Shown here one piece after another: positions 21,571 through 31,882 of a stretch of DNA of 64,000 nucleotides (its first letter is position 1; each line of letters opens with the position of its first letter). This DNA comes from Vibrio sp. CDRSL-10 TSBA (lineage in GTDB: Bacteria; Pseudomonadota; Gammaproteobacteria; Enterobacterales; Vibrionaceae), in NCBI GenBank assembly GCA_039696685.1, contig CP155566.1, forward strand, positions 1,302,001-1,366,000. Direction: 5' to 3'. The notes below the pieces were generated by a model. It was not told where the DNA came from, searched no databases, and worked only from the letters and a program-made list of their open reading frames with translations. Made by a program: the position numbers and the translations under genes.

Positions 21571-21972
21571 ATGGCTGGTATTACCGCTCTTGATGAACTG
21601 CTGCGCAGTATGCAACCCGAACTATTAAGCGGGGAGGTGGTCTTCTGTACGGTGGCAGGGCAAATGGCAGATTATGTCGGCTTGAATCCTGTGGCGATGT
21701 TTCGTGAAAAAGAAGGTCTGACGCTGCTGGTCAGTAAAGCGCAGGCTAAGCAACAGGGATGGCCGGTGGAAAGCTGCTTTCGTCAGATCTCACTCTCGGT
21801 TCATTCCAGCCTGGAAGCGGTTGGTTTAACCGCGGCAGTGGCGTCTTGTCTGGCTCAGAACGGGATCAGTGCCAATGTCATTGCGGCCTATTATCATGAT
21901 CATATTTTTGTTCCGGCGCATCAGGCCGGGCGAGCTCTGGCGGCATTGCAGGCTTTATCATCAGAGAAGTAA
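21571..21972 (+). CDS. ACT-domain protein (ACT_3 / DUF2241 type)
   Basis: This 133-residue protein is built of two ACT-like halves. The N-terminal half has GEVVFCTVAG and FREKEGLTLLVSKAQA; the C-terminal half has SSLEAVGLTAAVASCLAQNGISANVIAAYYHDHIFVP. The latter is typical of ACT_3 proteins, which are thought to bind amino acids. No catalytic domain is attached and the function is unknown. Confidence 0.85.
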   Translation: MAGITALDELLRSMQPELLSGEVVFCTVAGQMADYVGLNPVAMFREKEGLTLLVSKAQAKQQGWPVESCFRQISLSVHSSLEAVGLTAAVASCLAQNGISANVIAAYYHDHIFVPAHQAGRALAALQALSSEK

Positions 21973-22000
21973 ACGGTCAGCCCTGTATTAGTGACTGTTC

Positions 22001-22060
22001 GACCATCAATTTACTTTTCGACAATCAATTTACTGTTTGACTTCCAATTTACTGGCTGAC
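22001..22060. repeat. Three tandem 19-bp repeats before the MFS gene
   Basis: Copies at 22001, 22020 and 22039 share GAC-(3 nt)-CAATTTACT and are exactly 19 bp apart. A partial fourth copy starts at 22058. They lie between the ACT-domain gene and the MFS transporter, about 65 bp before its start codon. Confidence 0.75.
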
Positions 22061-22125
22061 TAACAAATCGCAAACCCTAGCGGTTGGCGTCATTAACCGC
22101 GCAGCTAAGCGCAAAGGATACTCAG

Positions 22126-23320
22126 TTGTTAAAAAACCAAACCGTGGTGCTGTTTTTAACCAATGGCATTACAGCTCTGGCGTTTCGCGCTGGTGTTACC
22201 GGTAATGAGCCTGTTTCTGGTCAGTGGTCTGCACACTGAACCTGCCTATATCGGCATTTATACTACTTTGACCGCGCTGATGACGGTGCTGGTCAGTCAG
22301 AAAATGACCGGCCTGATCGATAAAGGTGTGCCGGGTAAGAGCCTGCTGCTGATTTCGCTGACCGGCATTGTCGCCGCTGCGCTGGGATTTTCGGTTGCCA
22401 GCGAATTCTGGCATGCGTTACTGATTGGTTGTTTACTGATGCCGTTTGCGTCGTCATCGATTCCGCTGATCCTGACCATCATTCGCCATTACGCTGACGC
22501 CAGTGGTAAAAACAGCACCAAGCTCAATTCGCAGATGCGCTCTTCAGTCTCTATGCTATGGGTGTTTGGTCCGCCGCTGGCATTTTTATCGGTCGATCAA
22601 CTCGGTTTTGCCGCCAACTTTCGCACTTCGGCGCTGATCGCGGTACTGGTGATGGTATGGGTGACTTTGGTTTTGCATCAGCCTGAGACTGAGCAGGATG
22701 AGCATCGCCAACACCGCCAGGGCAGCGGCAAGGCCAACAGCCGGCTGGGCGCGGAAGTCTGGATGCTGGGCGCAGTGATGTTACTGGCCAACATGGCCAA
22801 CAGTGCGTATATCAACACCATGCCGCTCTATCTGACCAAAGATCTTGGCCTGTCGACCGCCTATCCGGGCTGGCTGATGGGGGCTGCCGCCGCAGTGGAA
22901 ATCCCGGTTATGCTGCTGGTGGCCGGCTGGTCGGTGAAAGTCGGTAAATTATGGATTATGAAAGCCGCCTTTGTGTGTGCCATGATTTATTACGTATCAG
23001 TTTACTTCGCTTCTTCTATCTGGATTATTCTGGCCCTGCAGTTGTTGAATGGCCTGTTTTTCGGCATTTTTGCCGGTCTTGGCGTGACGCTGATGCAGGA
23101 CTATGCCGGTAAAAATATTGGCAAAGCATCGGCGTTTTACACCAATGCGATGTTAGTGGGCACCATGTTGGGGACCAGCAGCATGGGTTTGGTGTCACAG
23201 TACTTTGGTTTTAAAGCGCCATTTTTGCTGTGCCTGCTCAGCATTGTACTGGCTTTTGTGGTTATGAGCTGGTTTGAGAAGCGGGTCGGTGGCGAGCAAC
23301 CTGAGCCACAACCGCAATAA
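22126..23320 (+). CDS. MFS transporter, sugar-efflux (Set)-like, +1 frameshift in the sequence
   Basis: This 12-helix major-facilitator protein has 397 residues after correction. The start appears to be TTG 22126 (LLKNQTVVLFLTNGITALAF) behind AAAGGA. The frame joins the main one at 22182-22186 if GTTTC reads GTTC, restoring the uninterrupted first helix ALAFALVLPVMSLFLVSGL. The general pattern (LYLTKDLGLSTAYPGWLMG..., and FFGIFAGLGVTLMQDYAG in the C-half) resembles sugar efflux transporters of the SetA/SetB group, but the substrate is not shown. Confidence 0.85.
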
Positions 23321-23349
23321 AGTCTTTCTACCAATAAAGCCTTTCTGCT
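23316..23349. repeat. 17-bp direct duplication spanning the MFS stop codon
   Basis: AATAAAG-(1 nt)-CTTTCT is repeated with a 17-bp period (23316 and 23333). The first copy contains the stop codon of the transporter gene. Confidence 0.6.
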
Positions 23350-23376
23350 AATGAATACAGCTTGCGAAATACCCTG

Positions 23377-23405
23377 AGCCCGGCCTGTAGCGCCGGGCTT
23401 TTTAT
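23377..23405 (+). terminator. Terminator of the MFS gene
   Basis: AGCCCGGC / GCCGGGCT with a 7-nt loop and a following T-run. Confidence 0.85.
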
Positions 23406-23813
23406 CTTTGGTTATCGAGTATGATCTCGCTGTTGCCCGATAGTGATTTATTCTGATTGTATGTGAAAATAATGGTTAATTTGCCTTTTAGTCAGAATTT
23501 AATTTCGCATCATTATCCGAAAGTCGTAAATGCAATTACATCGGATTAGAATTGATAATTTTATTTATATTTATGATAAATATAGATTTATTATTTTAAT
23601 GGTGAAAAGCTTTGATTTCTTCTCTGTTTTGAGTGTTTAATCGGTGTTATTAACTAATAATTGTAGTTATAATGGGTTATTATGTTAATTTATTTTATAA
23701 ATTGGTTTTATTTGTGGTTTAAAGTTGATCTGACAACATAATTGCGTATTCTTGGTTGTGAAATATTTGTTAATTCACTAGTTGATCAATGTATATTCTT
23801 CATGGAGTCGATG
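23406..23813. other. AT-rich intergenic region
   Basis: About 400 bp of strongly AT-rich DNA, unlike the surrounding core, lies before the dioxygenase gene. I see no gene or RNA in it. It probably holds the dioxygenase promoter and could be an H-NS-type silenced region, which is inference from composition only. Confidence 0.4.
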
Positions 23814-24467
23814 ATGTTACATTCTCACCATAATACGCTACATATTACTAAGTTAAGCCATGGTTCAATCAGCCAGCTGGCTCCCTCATTTGTCGATTTA
23901 CCCCATACTGCACATGCAGATGGTCAGTACCGTCTGCGCCGTTACTCAGTGATCAATTTTATCGCCGGTCAGGTGATTGATAGCGGCAAAAATGAGTTCA
24001 TGCAGACCGATGAGTTTAACCATTTTCAAGGCAACATTGCCCGTCAGTTTGAACCCGTGCTATCTGAGACACTCGGTAGTGACGGCATGCGCGAGATGTG
24101 CGCACTGTTTATGTCGGCCAACGGTTTACCGGACGGACAGGAAATAGAGATCCACCAGATCCGCATCGCCACTGTCTATCAGGAAACGCAGGTCGCGCCG
24201 GAAGGCGTTCATCAGGATGGGTTTGATCATATCGCTATTGTGGCCATTGATCGCCATAACATCGAAGGCGGTGATATTCTGCTCTATCAGCATTGTGATG
24301 AAGAGCCTTTCTTTCGTAAAGTGCTGAGCAATGGTGAAATTGCTATGCTGGCGGATAATCAGTTGTGGCATAACGCTTGTCCGATTCGTGCCTGTAATCA
24401 GGACAGAGGACACATGGATCTGTTTGTACTGACCGCGAAACAGGGACGCGTTGCGGTTCGTTCATGA
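23814..24467 (+). CDS. 2-oxoglutarate/Fe(II) dioxygenase family protein
   Basis: This 217-residue protein (from the ATG at 23814, which has GGAG at proper distance; the frame is open 24 codons further upstream) matches the 2OG-Fe dioxygenase family that includes bacterial free-amino-acid hydroxylases. The iron site is visible as H-x-D in EGVHQDGFDH and a distal His in LWHNACPI; a later Arg (CNQDRGHMD) may bind 2-oxoglutarate. It stands alone behind an AT-rich gap and before a strong terminator. The substrate is unknown; a free amino acid is a reasonable guess from the family. Confidence 0.8.
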   Translation: MLHSHHNTLHITKLSHGSISQLAPSFVDLPHTAHADGQYRLRRYSVINFIAGQVIDSGKNEFMQTDEFNHFQGNIARQFEPVLSETLGSDGMREMCALFMSANGLPDGQEIEIHQIRIATVYQETQVAPEGVHQDGFDHIAIVAIDRHNIEGGDILLYQHCDEEPFFRKVLSNGEIAMLADNQLWHNACPIRACNQDRGHMDLFVLTAKQGRVAVRS

Positions 24468-24487
24468 ACTGCGGGTATCCGGATGTA

Positions 24488-24517
24488 GAACAAGGGCCCG
24501 TTTGAGGGCCCTTGTTC
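24488..24517. terminator. Bidirectional terminator
   Basis: A perfect 12-bp stem, GAACAAGGGCCC / GGGCCCTTGTTC, with a 6-nt loop lies between two convergent genes. Confidence 0.9.
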
Positions 24518-24538
24518 TTTAATCGACAGTTACGTTGA

Positions 24539-25369
24539 TCAAACGTCGCTGCTCACTTCGACTTCGTACGACGTGAATTTTCGGATGTTAATCACGCCGG
24601 TATCCAGGATCAGGTATTGCCCTTTGATGCCTTGCAGCACACCGCTGACTAAAGGCTCTTTGTCAAAGTTGTGCGAAGTGATCTTGGTCGGGTGCGCTTC
24701 AACCGGATAAGCCAATTCTGTTGGCGTATCACTCACTTCGACAATCGCATCGTCACCAAATCGCTGTTTCAGCTCGGCAATTTTATCTGTCAGCAAAGGT
24801 TTCAGCTCGGCGGCACGCTCTTCCAGCGGCAGTGGTTCACCATCGCCTTTCAGCAGGGTACGCCAGTTGGTTTTATCGGCGATATGCTGTGCCAGTTCGA
24901 CCTCTAACAGACCTGAAATCTGACGGGTTTTGACTTTATACAGCGGCAGGCCCTGAGTAGCACCCTGGTCAATCCAACGGGTTGGGATCTGGGTGTGACG
25001 GGTAATGCCGACTTTCAGACTTGAGGTGTTGGACAGATAAACATAGTGGTCAACCATGCAGTGGCTCAGTGCCCAGTCCGGCTCGCGGCAGGTGCCCTGG
25101 TCAAAGTGGCAGGTTTCAGGCTTCATGATACACATGTCGCAGCTGGCCAGTTTTTTCATACACACAAAGCAGTGACCCTGCGAGTAACTCTTTTTAGTTT
25201 TCTTCCCGCATGAGCAGCAGTAGATATTGCCGGTGTGTTGCAAAGTGATGGTGTGGCCGATCAAAGGGTTAAGATCGACTTCGGCATCACCGACTGGCAG
25301 TCGGTACGAGACAACTCCATCTAAATCGGCGCGCATTTTATCCAGTACGCCGGTTGCGATTAGTGACAT
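24539..25369 (-). CDS. DUF2797 family protein
   Basis: This 276-residue protein has an N-terminal cysteine cluster (YCCSCGKKTKK, HCFVCMKKLASCDMC, and further Cys in ETCHFDQGTC), likely a zinc site. A GIY-YIG-like segment (DHYVYLSNTSSLKVGITRHTQIPTRWIDQGA) follows. The protein matches DUF2797 of gamma-proteobacteria. The role is unknown. It is a single gene convergent with the dioxygenase gene. Confidence 0.88.
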   Translation of the reverse strand: MSLIATGVLDKMRADLDGVVSYRLPVGDAEVDLNPLIGHTITLQHTGNIYCCSCGKKTKKSYSQGHCFVCMKKLASCDMCIMKPETCHFDQGTCREPDWALSHCMVDHYVYLSNTSSLKVGITRHTQIPTRWIDQGATQGLPLYKVKTRQISGLLEVELAQHIADKTNWRTLLKGDGEPLPLEERAAELKPLLTDKIAELKQRFGDDAIVEVSDTPTELAYPVEAHPTKITSHNFDKEPLVSGVLQGIKGQYLILDTGVINIRKFTSYEVEVSSDV

Positions 25370-25439
25370 GACATTACTCTTGGTTGATGTATTTATTATT
25401 GGCCAAGCGCTCGCACAGGCCGGTATCGGCCTGCGGCGC

Positions 25440-26357
25440 TTAGCTCTTAGGATAGTTTACCAGAAAACAGCGGCCCGGCGGCAGTGTGTCTGCTATCGCG
25501 CGCTGTCCATAGCGGATGAGGGAAACGGTATCCGTCGCTGACTGAGCTGCACCGTCAGCGGCTGAGACCGCGCTGCTCTTTGCCGCTGACACTGCACTGC
25601 TCTCTGCAGTTGAGACTGCGGCTTGCGGTTGCTGCGCAGGATCCTGTATCTCAATAGGCTCTTTCGGGCCGAGGAATTTTGGCTGGGTATCAAAGATATA
25701 CAGATCAAAAAATGCTTTTGTACGGGCAAACACTTCGCGCAAACGCACCTGAAAGCCAGAGTGATTAGACGGTCCGGCAACGGCCAGACACTTGGCATGA
25801 ATATCATGGTGCTCGGCAATAAACAGCGCTCGTTCGCAGTGGAAACGCTGAGTAATGATCAGAAAGTCATCGGTATCGAAAATCCGTTTGGCCCGTACAA
25901 TCGAGTCCAGGGTACGAAACCCGGCGTAATCGAGATAAATCTGCTGATCCGGCACGCCGGCTTTGAGCAGGTCGCGCTTCATGGTCCACGGCTCATTATA
26001 GGAGCGATGGGCATTATCACCGCTGAGCAGAAAGCCGTTTACTTTACCTTGCTGATAAAGTTCGATCGCGGCGTTAATGCGGTGAGTATAGTAATCGTTA
26101 AGTGTGCGTCCCAGGTACTTGCTGGTGCCCAGCACCACTGCAACCTGAAATTTAGGAACCTGGGTAATATCGTTAATGATGCTATCGCTGGCTTGCCAAC
26201 TGACCCAACGGTCAATGGAAAAAATCACCACAACACCAGCCAGCAGGCTGAGCAGGGCGCGGCGCAGCCATAAGCGCCACCGCATGCGACGCAGCAGGGT
26301 TGTGCAGCGAGTCAGGACGACTCTGGGGGTTAAATTTGACGGTTTCTTTGTGCCCAT
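25440..26357 (-). CDS. sanA: SanA/YdcF-family membrane protein
   Basis: This 305-residue protein has one N-terminal membrane helix (about 30-50) and a DUF218 domain (VAVVLGTSKYLGRTLNDYY, FLLSGDNAHRSYNEP, FLIITQRFHCERALFIA). It corresponds to SanA, an envelope-barrier protein whose loss raises vancomycin sensitivity in E. coli. The C-terminal tail (about 245-285) is an Ala/Ser-rich repeat (SSAVSAAKSSAVSAADGA) not usual for SanA. The start codon overlaps the end of the DUF3392 gene, so the two are probably coupled. Confidence 0.85.
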   Translation of the reverse strand: MGTKKPSNLTPRVVLTRCTTLLRRMRWRLWLRRALLSLLAGVVVIFSIDRWVSWQASDSIINDITQVPKFQVAVVLGTSKYLGRTLNDYYTHRINAAIELYQQGKVNGFLLSGDNAHRSYNEPWTMKRDLLKAGVPDQQIYLDYAGFRTLDSIVRAKRIFDTDDFLIITQRFHCERALFIAEHHDIHAKCLAVAGPSNHSGFQVRLREVFARTKAFFDLYIFDTQPKFLGPKEPIEIQDPAQQPQAAVSTAESSAVSAAKSSAVSAADGAAQSATDTVSLIRYGQRAIADTLPPGRCFLVNYPKS

Positions 26358-26653
26358 AGGCCAATTACAACAAAGCTGATGACAATAATGCCAAACATCA
26401 TGCCTTGCTCTAAATCAGAGAGTGTCCGAGTCAGGTAAGGGCTTGCTTTAATTATGATTAATCCATAACCAAACGCGTTAATCATAATAAAAATAACGGT
26501 GCGCACAATAAAGTGCTGGTTGCGCAGTACGCGGCGCAGCAGGGCGTTAATTTCACCGCCACACATCACCAGCAAGCAGGCGATCAGTGCGGTTGAAATT
26601 TCACTGAGGTAGGGCGCAATGTAATGCCCGGCCGGGGCGAAAAAACTCATCAT
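26330..26653 (-). CDS. DUF3392-type small membrane protein
   Basis: This roughly 107-residue protein has three membrane helices (HYIAPYLSEISTALIACLLVMC; TVIFIMINAFGYGLIII; MFGIIVISFVVIGLW). It resembles the DUF3392 family of gamma-proteobacteria, function unknown. Start choices are ATG 26653 or 26650, or a TTG at 26671 with AGGGA just upstream. It overlaps sanA by 28 bp. Confidence 0.75.
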   Translation of the reverse strand: MMSFFAPAGHYIAPYLSEISTALIACLLVMCGGEINALLRRVLRNQHFIVRTVIFIMINAFGYGLIIIKASPYLTRTLSDLEQGMMFGIIVISFVVIGLWAQRNRQI

Positions 26654-26790
26654 ATCCGTATCTGTCTTCAATGATCCCTGTGACGGAACAAAGTCGCGGC
26701 ACTATGTAATGCAAATGAATGCAATCCACAGTGCCGCGACTTAACCATGCTCAGTCAGCATGAGAGATTAGGTAGCTGACAGCGTTCTGA

Positions 26791-28480
26791 TTAGAACGAT
26801 GTACGCTTATAGCGACGGTAAACAGGCTGCCAGAAGTGCTGATCGATTGCTACTTCCAGTGCTTCATCTGTGATTTCCAGCGCAACACCTTGCTCAATCG
26901 CTTTCTTCGCAACCGCAAAAGCAATCTTCTTCGATACCGAATGAATAGATTCCAGCGGTGGCAGCAGCGGGCCGTGACCATTAATCGCCAGCGGAGAACA
27001 CAGTGCCAGTGCACGGCTTGATTCCATCAGCATTTCGTCGGTAACACGCTTCGCGCCAACCGCCAGTACGCCCAGGCCGATACCCGGGAAGATGTAGCTG
27101 TTGTTACATTGCGCGATAGGGTAAGTCTTACCTTCGTTGATCACAGGGTCGAACGGGCTGCCGGTCGCAACCAGAGCTTCACCGTTGGTCCAGCGAATGA
27201 TGTCACTTGGCGTCGCTTCAACACGGCTGGTCGGGTTAGACAGCGGGAAGATAATCGGGCGCGGGCAGTGCTGATGCATCTCTTTAATCACATCTTCACT
27301 GAACAGGCCAGGCGCGCCGGATACACCAATCAGAACCGTTGGTTTTGCTTGACGTACAACGTCCAGCAGTGAGTAGCCGCTGCCTTCTGTAGTCCAGTCG
27401 GCGATGTTGGCTTTCTTCTGAACCAGACGTTGTTGGAAGTCCAGCAGGTTAATCATGCCTTCTTCCAGCAGACCCCAGCGGTCAACCATGTAAACCTGAG
27501 AAACGTGCCTGATCGTCTGAAATACCTTCAGAGACCATCTGGGCGATAATCGCTTCAGCGATACCACAACCGGCAGAACCTGCGCCCAGGAAAGTGATAC
27601 GTTGCTCAGACAGTTTGCTGCCTGCTGCGCGACAAGCGGCCAGCAGAGAACCTACGGTAACGGCCGCTGTGCCCTGAATGTCATCGTTGAAACAGCAGAT
27701 ACGGTTTTTGTAGCGCTCCAGCAGCGGCATCGCGTTTTTCTGTGCGAAGTCTTCGAACTGGATCAGAGCTTCCGGCCAGCGGTGTTGTACTGCCTGGATG
27801 AAATCTTCCACGAACGCATCGTATTCAGCGCCGGTAATACGCGGATGACGCCAGCCCATGTACATAGGGTCAGCCAGACGCTGCGGGTTGTTAGTACCCA
27901 CATCCAGAACGATAGGCAGAGTGTAAGCCGGGCTGATACCGCCACACGCGGTGTACAGCGACAGTTTACCGATTGGAATACCCATACCGCCGATACCCTG
28001 GTCACCCAGACCAAGGATACGCTCGCCGTCGGTCACAACGATCACTTTTACGTTGTGGTTGGCTGCGTTGTTCAGCAGATCATCGATACGGTCACGGTTG
28101 GCGTAAGAGATGAAGAGGCCACGGCCACGACGGTAGATGTTAGAGAAGTTTTCACATGCAGCACCAACGGTCGGTGTGTAGATGATTGGCATCATCTCTG
28201 TGATGTGGTTTTGTACCAAACGGTAGAATAAGGTTTCGTTTGTATCCTGGATGTTGCGTAAGTAGATGTGCTTGTCCATATCGCTTTCAAAGCTGCGATA
28301 TTGCTGGTAGGCACGAACGACTTGTTCCTGTATTGTTTCCGTGGCTTCAGGCAGAAGCCCTTCAAGGTTAAATGAGGCACGCTCTTCAGCGGAAAATGCG
28401 CTGCCTTTGTTTAAAAGAGGGGTACCCATAAGAGCTGGGCCAGCATAAGGGATATATAGCGGACGTTTGTCGTTATTCAT
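26791..28480 (-). CDS. maeA: NAD-dependent malic enzyme, +1 frameshift in the sequence
   Basis: This 562-residue enzyme (corrected) decarboxylates malate to pyruvate. The N-terminal signature [19 protein letters not shown], the catalytic and NAD regions ([53 protein letters not shown]) and the C-terminal domain are present. The frames join at 27500-27504 (GAAAC to GAAC), restoring [21 protein letters not shown]. The length equals E. coli MaeA/SfcA. Single gene. Confidence 0.96.
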
Positions 28481-28699
28481 TTTCGACCTTTGTAGGGATG
28501 AACGGGAAACTTAAAAATGATAACGGCTTAGCCAGCACCTTGTAAATAGACAACCGGCCTTCATCAGGCGATTATTCTGCTAAAAATACGCAATATTTTC
28601 ATTACAGGCCCGAAATAGCCATTTAACACCGCTTTGATGTGGTGCAGACCATATTCAACCTGATAATTATCCTTATTCAACCACGTTTTTTGTTTAACT

Positions 28700-31049
28700 A
28701 TGCACTCACTTCCAATAGATACGCTAAAGGCCACTTTTCTGACCCGGCTCACCGACCACGACTTGGTGGTCGAAGCGGAAACTGGTTCCGGTAAATCAAC
28801 CCGTTTGCCTGTGTGGGCGGCGGAACAAGGCCGGGTACTGGTCATTGAGCCGCGTCGCATCGCCTGTACTTCTCTGGCTGAGTACCTGGCCGGGCAACGC
28901 AATGAAAAAGTCGGTGTTTCGGTCGGTTATGCCATCAAACTGGAAAATCGCTTCAGTGACGCGTCCTCCATCGTATTTGTGACCCCTGGTGTCGCACTGC
29001 GCTGGTTTGCTGAAGACGGGCTGGCCCGCTTTGAGACCATTATGGTGGATGAATTTCACGAACGGCGCTGGGACACAGATTTACTGGTCGCGCTGCTCAG
29101 GCAGGCCGCCACGCACCGGTTGGTGGTGACGTCGGCCACGCTGCAAGCGCAGCGTCTGGCCTCTTATCTTTCCGCCGAGCGTTTGCAGGCCAGCGGGCGA
29201 GTGTATGAGGTCGATATTGAATACCGCGCCGCAGAGAGTCGTCAGCTGCCGGACAGTCGTCATTTAGCCGAGCGGATTAAACAGGAAGTGTTAAATGCCC
29301 TGCAACAGACCGAGGCTGATATTCTGGTGTTTCTGCCGGGGCGTAAAGAGATTCAGCAGTGCCAGCAGATGCTCGGCAGCCAGCATGATCTGCTGGTGGT
29401 ACCTCTGCATGCGTCTGTCAGTGACAGTGAGCGTACCCTGGCGCTCAACCCGCAACCGTGCCAGAAAGTGGTGCTGGCCACCAACGTGGCAGAAACCTCG
29501 CTTACCATCCCCAATATTGCCTGTGTGATTGACTCTGGTCTGGAGCGGCGCAATGAACAGCGTAATGGCCGCACCGCGCTGATCCTGAAGTCTATTTCCC
29601 AGGCCAGCGCCAAGCAGCGCGCCGGTCGGGCCGGACGGGTGATGCAGGGACGGGCGATTCGCTTATATGGCCAGCACGCGGTGCTGGATGCGGTCACGCC
29701 GCCACAGCTGCAGCGCGAAGATCTGACCGAAGCCATGCTGGCGGCTGCCAGTTGCGGCGTGCAGCTGGACCAGATTGAGTTTCTCGAAACTCTGCCGGAT
29801 AAAACCGTAAGCCAGGCGCGCGCGATGCTGACCGGCATTGGGGCGCTGGATGATGAAGGTAATATTACCGAACATGGCCGCCAGTTGGCGCCGTTGCCGG
29901 TCGATGCCTTATATGCCGACCTGGTGGCGCGTATTACGCCCAAGGCACTCAAAGAGGCCATGGTGGACCTGACGGCTGCCTTAGCGGTGCCTGCCAGCTT
30001 ATATACGCTGTCAGGCAGTGAAGAGCAGCAAGAACAACTGGCGCGGGATGAACCTCTGGGCTGCGATGCTCAGTTACTGATCCAACTGGTGCGTGGCGCG
30101 TCATTTCCCGGCGTCAATCCGGATGCCGAAGCGCTGCGTGAAGCGCGCGGGCTTGCGCAGCAGATGCGCGATATCTATCAGCTACCGGATTTAGACGTTG
30201 CCTCCCGCTACCAACAGCCCGATCTGGCACGAGCGATTGCTGCCTTGCATCCTGAGCTGTTGTTTGTGCGCCGCGAAACGCCGTACTGAGGCGCTGGCGA
30301 ATGGTCAGATGGAAGTGATGTGCGGGCGTCATAGTCGCATGCCTGAAAGCGCGCAGGCGGCGCTGGTGCTGGATCAGCACAGCCTGCCCGGGCGAGGGGT
30401 GAAACAAACCCTGACTCTTGCCACCGTGATGATGCCGGTTTCTGTTGCGCTTATTGAAGAGCTTGAGCTGGGAGAATGGCAACAGGCGGATACCGTGCAA
30501 GAACAAGCTCAGCTCATGACGGTGCTTAATTTGGTGTATGCCGGACGTGTGGTTGCCAGCCGCACGGTCGAAGCGAGCGGCGAGCTGGCGCTCAAACCTC
30601 TGGTTGATGCGGTAATGGCCGGCGAGTGTCTGCCAGGTTTCGCCACGCTGCGTCAGCAGCAGATTGCCTGGTGGAAGCTGTATGTTGAACTTGGTTTGGA
30701 TGACAATACCAATCAGCACCATGATCTGACCTTCGAGCAGTGGTTTGAACAGCAGTTGCAAACCCTGGGCGTTGAAAGCCTGGATGATTTACAACTGTTT
30801 GACGCGGAGGATCTACCGTTTGAGGGCATACCGTACTGGGAGCTGGATGAGTTCGCACAATCACACCCGTTTGAGCTCAGTCTGGGTGACCTGAATCTCA
30901 CGGTGGAGTACTACATCAAACGCAAGCTTATCCATGTGGTATATAAAAGCGGGTTACGCAAAACCGTGCCGAAACGCTGGGAGCTGCCGCGCTGGCCCGG
31001 TTATAAGGTGCAGTTTAAGAAAGCGAGCCGCATTGTCGATATTCATTAG
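28700..31049 (+). CDS. DEAH-box ATP-dependent helicase, HrpB-like, +1 frameshift in the sequence
   Basis: This superfamily 2 helicase has 782 residues after correction. Motifs in order are Walker A ETGSGKST, DEFH box (VDEFHERRWDTD), SAT (TSATLQAQ), motif V ATNVAETSLTIP and motif VI QRAGRAGRVMQG. A helicase-associated domain and an HrpB-type C-terminus ending in PRWPGYKVQFKK follow. The frames join at 30275-30279 (GAAAC to GAAC; restored VRRERRTEALANG). It is shorter than E. coli HrpB (about 810) and the role in Vibrio is unknown; RNA substrate is inferred from the family. Confidence 0.88.
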
Positions 31050-31302
31050 CTTGCGTTTAGTTCGTAAGTGTATCGCGCGGGTTAACACTCGGCGAGTAGG
31101 CTAATTTGTTAGCGGCCTGAAATATTAATCAAGCAGAGTGAGAGTTTATTGTCTTTGATCAAATATTGTTACCATTTTGATTTTTATATAGCACTAAGTG
31201 TTGAAGACGATGCATAAAAGAACGTTTTTATATATCGCATTGCTATATAAGAAATCCGGCATATGATGATGTTAAGCGAAACCAAAGATGTCGGAGGACA
31301 GA

Positions 31303-31680
31303 ATGGCGAACACAAATCGAATCTCTGTCGTGTTTGATTACACCAGTTTTCTGGGCACATCTTGCACGAAAAAATGGACATTTTCCGATGCGCTGGTTTC
31401 ATTCGCACCTGTATTCGGTACCGTATGGCACGACACGGTCAGAGATGGCAAGAGCCATGAAGAGCGATTATGGGAAATGGCACTGCAGCGCTTATCGAGC
31501 CGTCGCAGTGATGAATCGAACCTGGTGACTCTGGTCAAACTGGCCAAGCTGGAAGGGATTCAGGAACTGAAACTGGTCATGCCGTATTCGCTTGAACCGG
31601 AACAGATCAATGCGATCCAGGCGCGCGGCGAGGCTGAGATCAAAGCCACCGCACCGGAAGAGTTTATTATCACGCTTTAA
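31303..31680 (+). CDS. Hypothetical protein
   Basis: I do not recognise this 125-residue soluble protein. The ATG at 31303 is preceded by GGAGGACAGA, a strong ribosome site; the frame continues five codons upstream. It contains two cysteine/lysine-rich stretches near the start (FLGTSCTKKWTF) and an acidic helical C-terminal half ending EEFIITL. The last codons and stop are embedded in a 15-bp tandem repeat. The 250 bp upstream (31050-31302) are AT-rich and hold only its promoter region. Confidence 0.75.
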   Translation: MANTNRISVVFDYTSFLGTSCTKKWTFSDALVSFAPVFGTVWHDTVRDGKSHEERLWEMALQRLSSRRSDESNLVTLVKLAKLEGIQELKLVMPYSLEPEQINAIQARGEAEIKATAPEEFIITL

Positions 31681-31716
31681 GTTATTACGCTTTAGGTGAT
31701 AACGCTTTAAGTGATA
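31669..31716. repeat. 15-bp tandem repeat covering a stop codon
   Basis: Copies at 31669 (ATCACGCTTTAAGTT), 31684 (ATTACGCTTTAGGTG) and 31699 (ATAACGCTTTAAGTG) are followed by a degenerate fourth. Because 15 bp is five codons, each copy repeats the C-terminal codons I-T-L plus an in-frame stop (TAA, TAG, TAA). Confidence 0.85.
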
Positions 31717-31801
31717 ACGATCGCTTACCGTAACGACGCTTAAGTGACAGAGAAAAATTGCGCACAGAGCTAAACGCTCGTTGCACAATACGAGAGAAAT
31801 G

Positions 31802-31834
31802 AAACGGGGCCGATTGTTCGGCCCCGTTTTTTAT
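31802..31834. terminator. Bidirectional terminator
   Basis: AACGGGGCCG / CGGCCCCGTT with a 6-nt loop and a T-run lies between the convergent hypothetical gene and purC. Confidence 0.9.
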
Positions 31835-31882
31835 CTTTGGTATCTGATGCCAGGCAGCACCTGGCATATTACCGCAGCTTGG

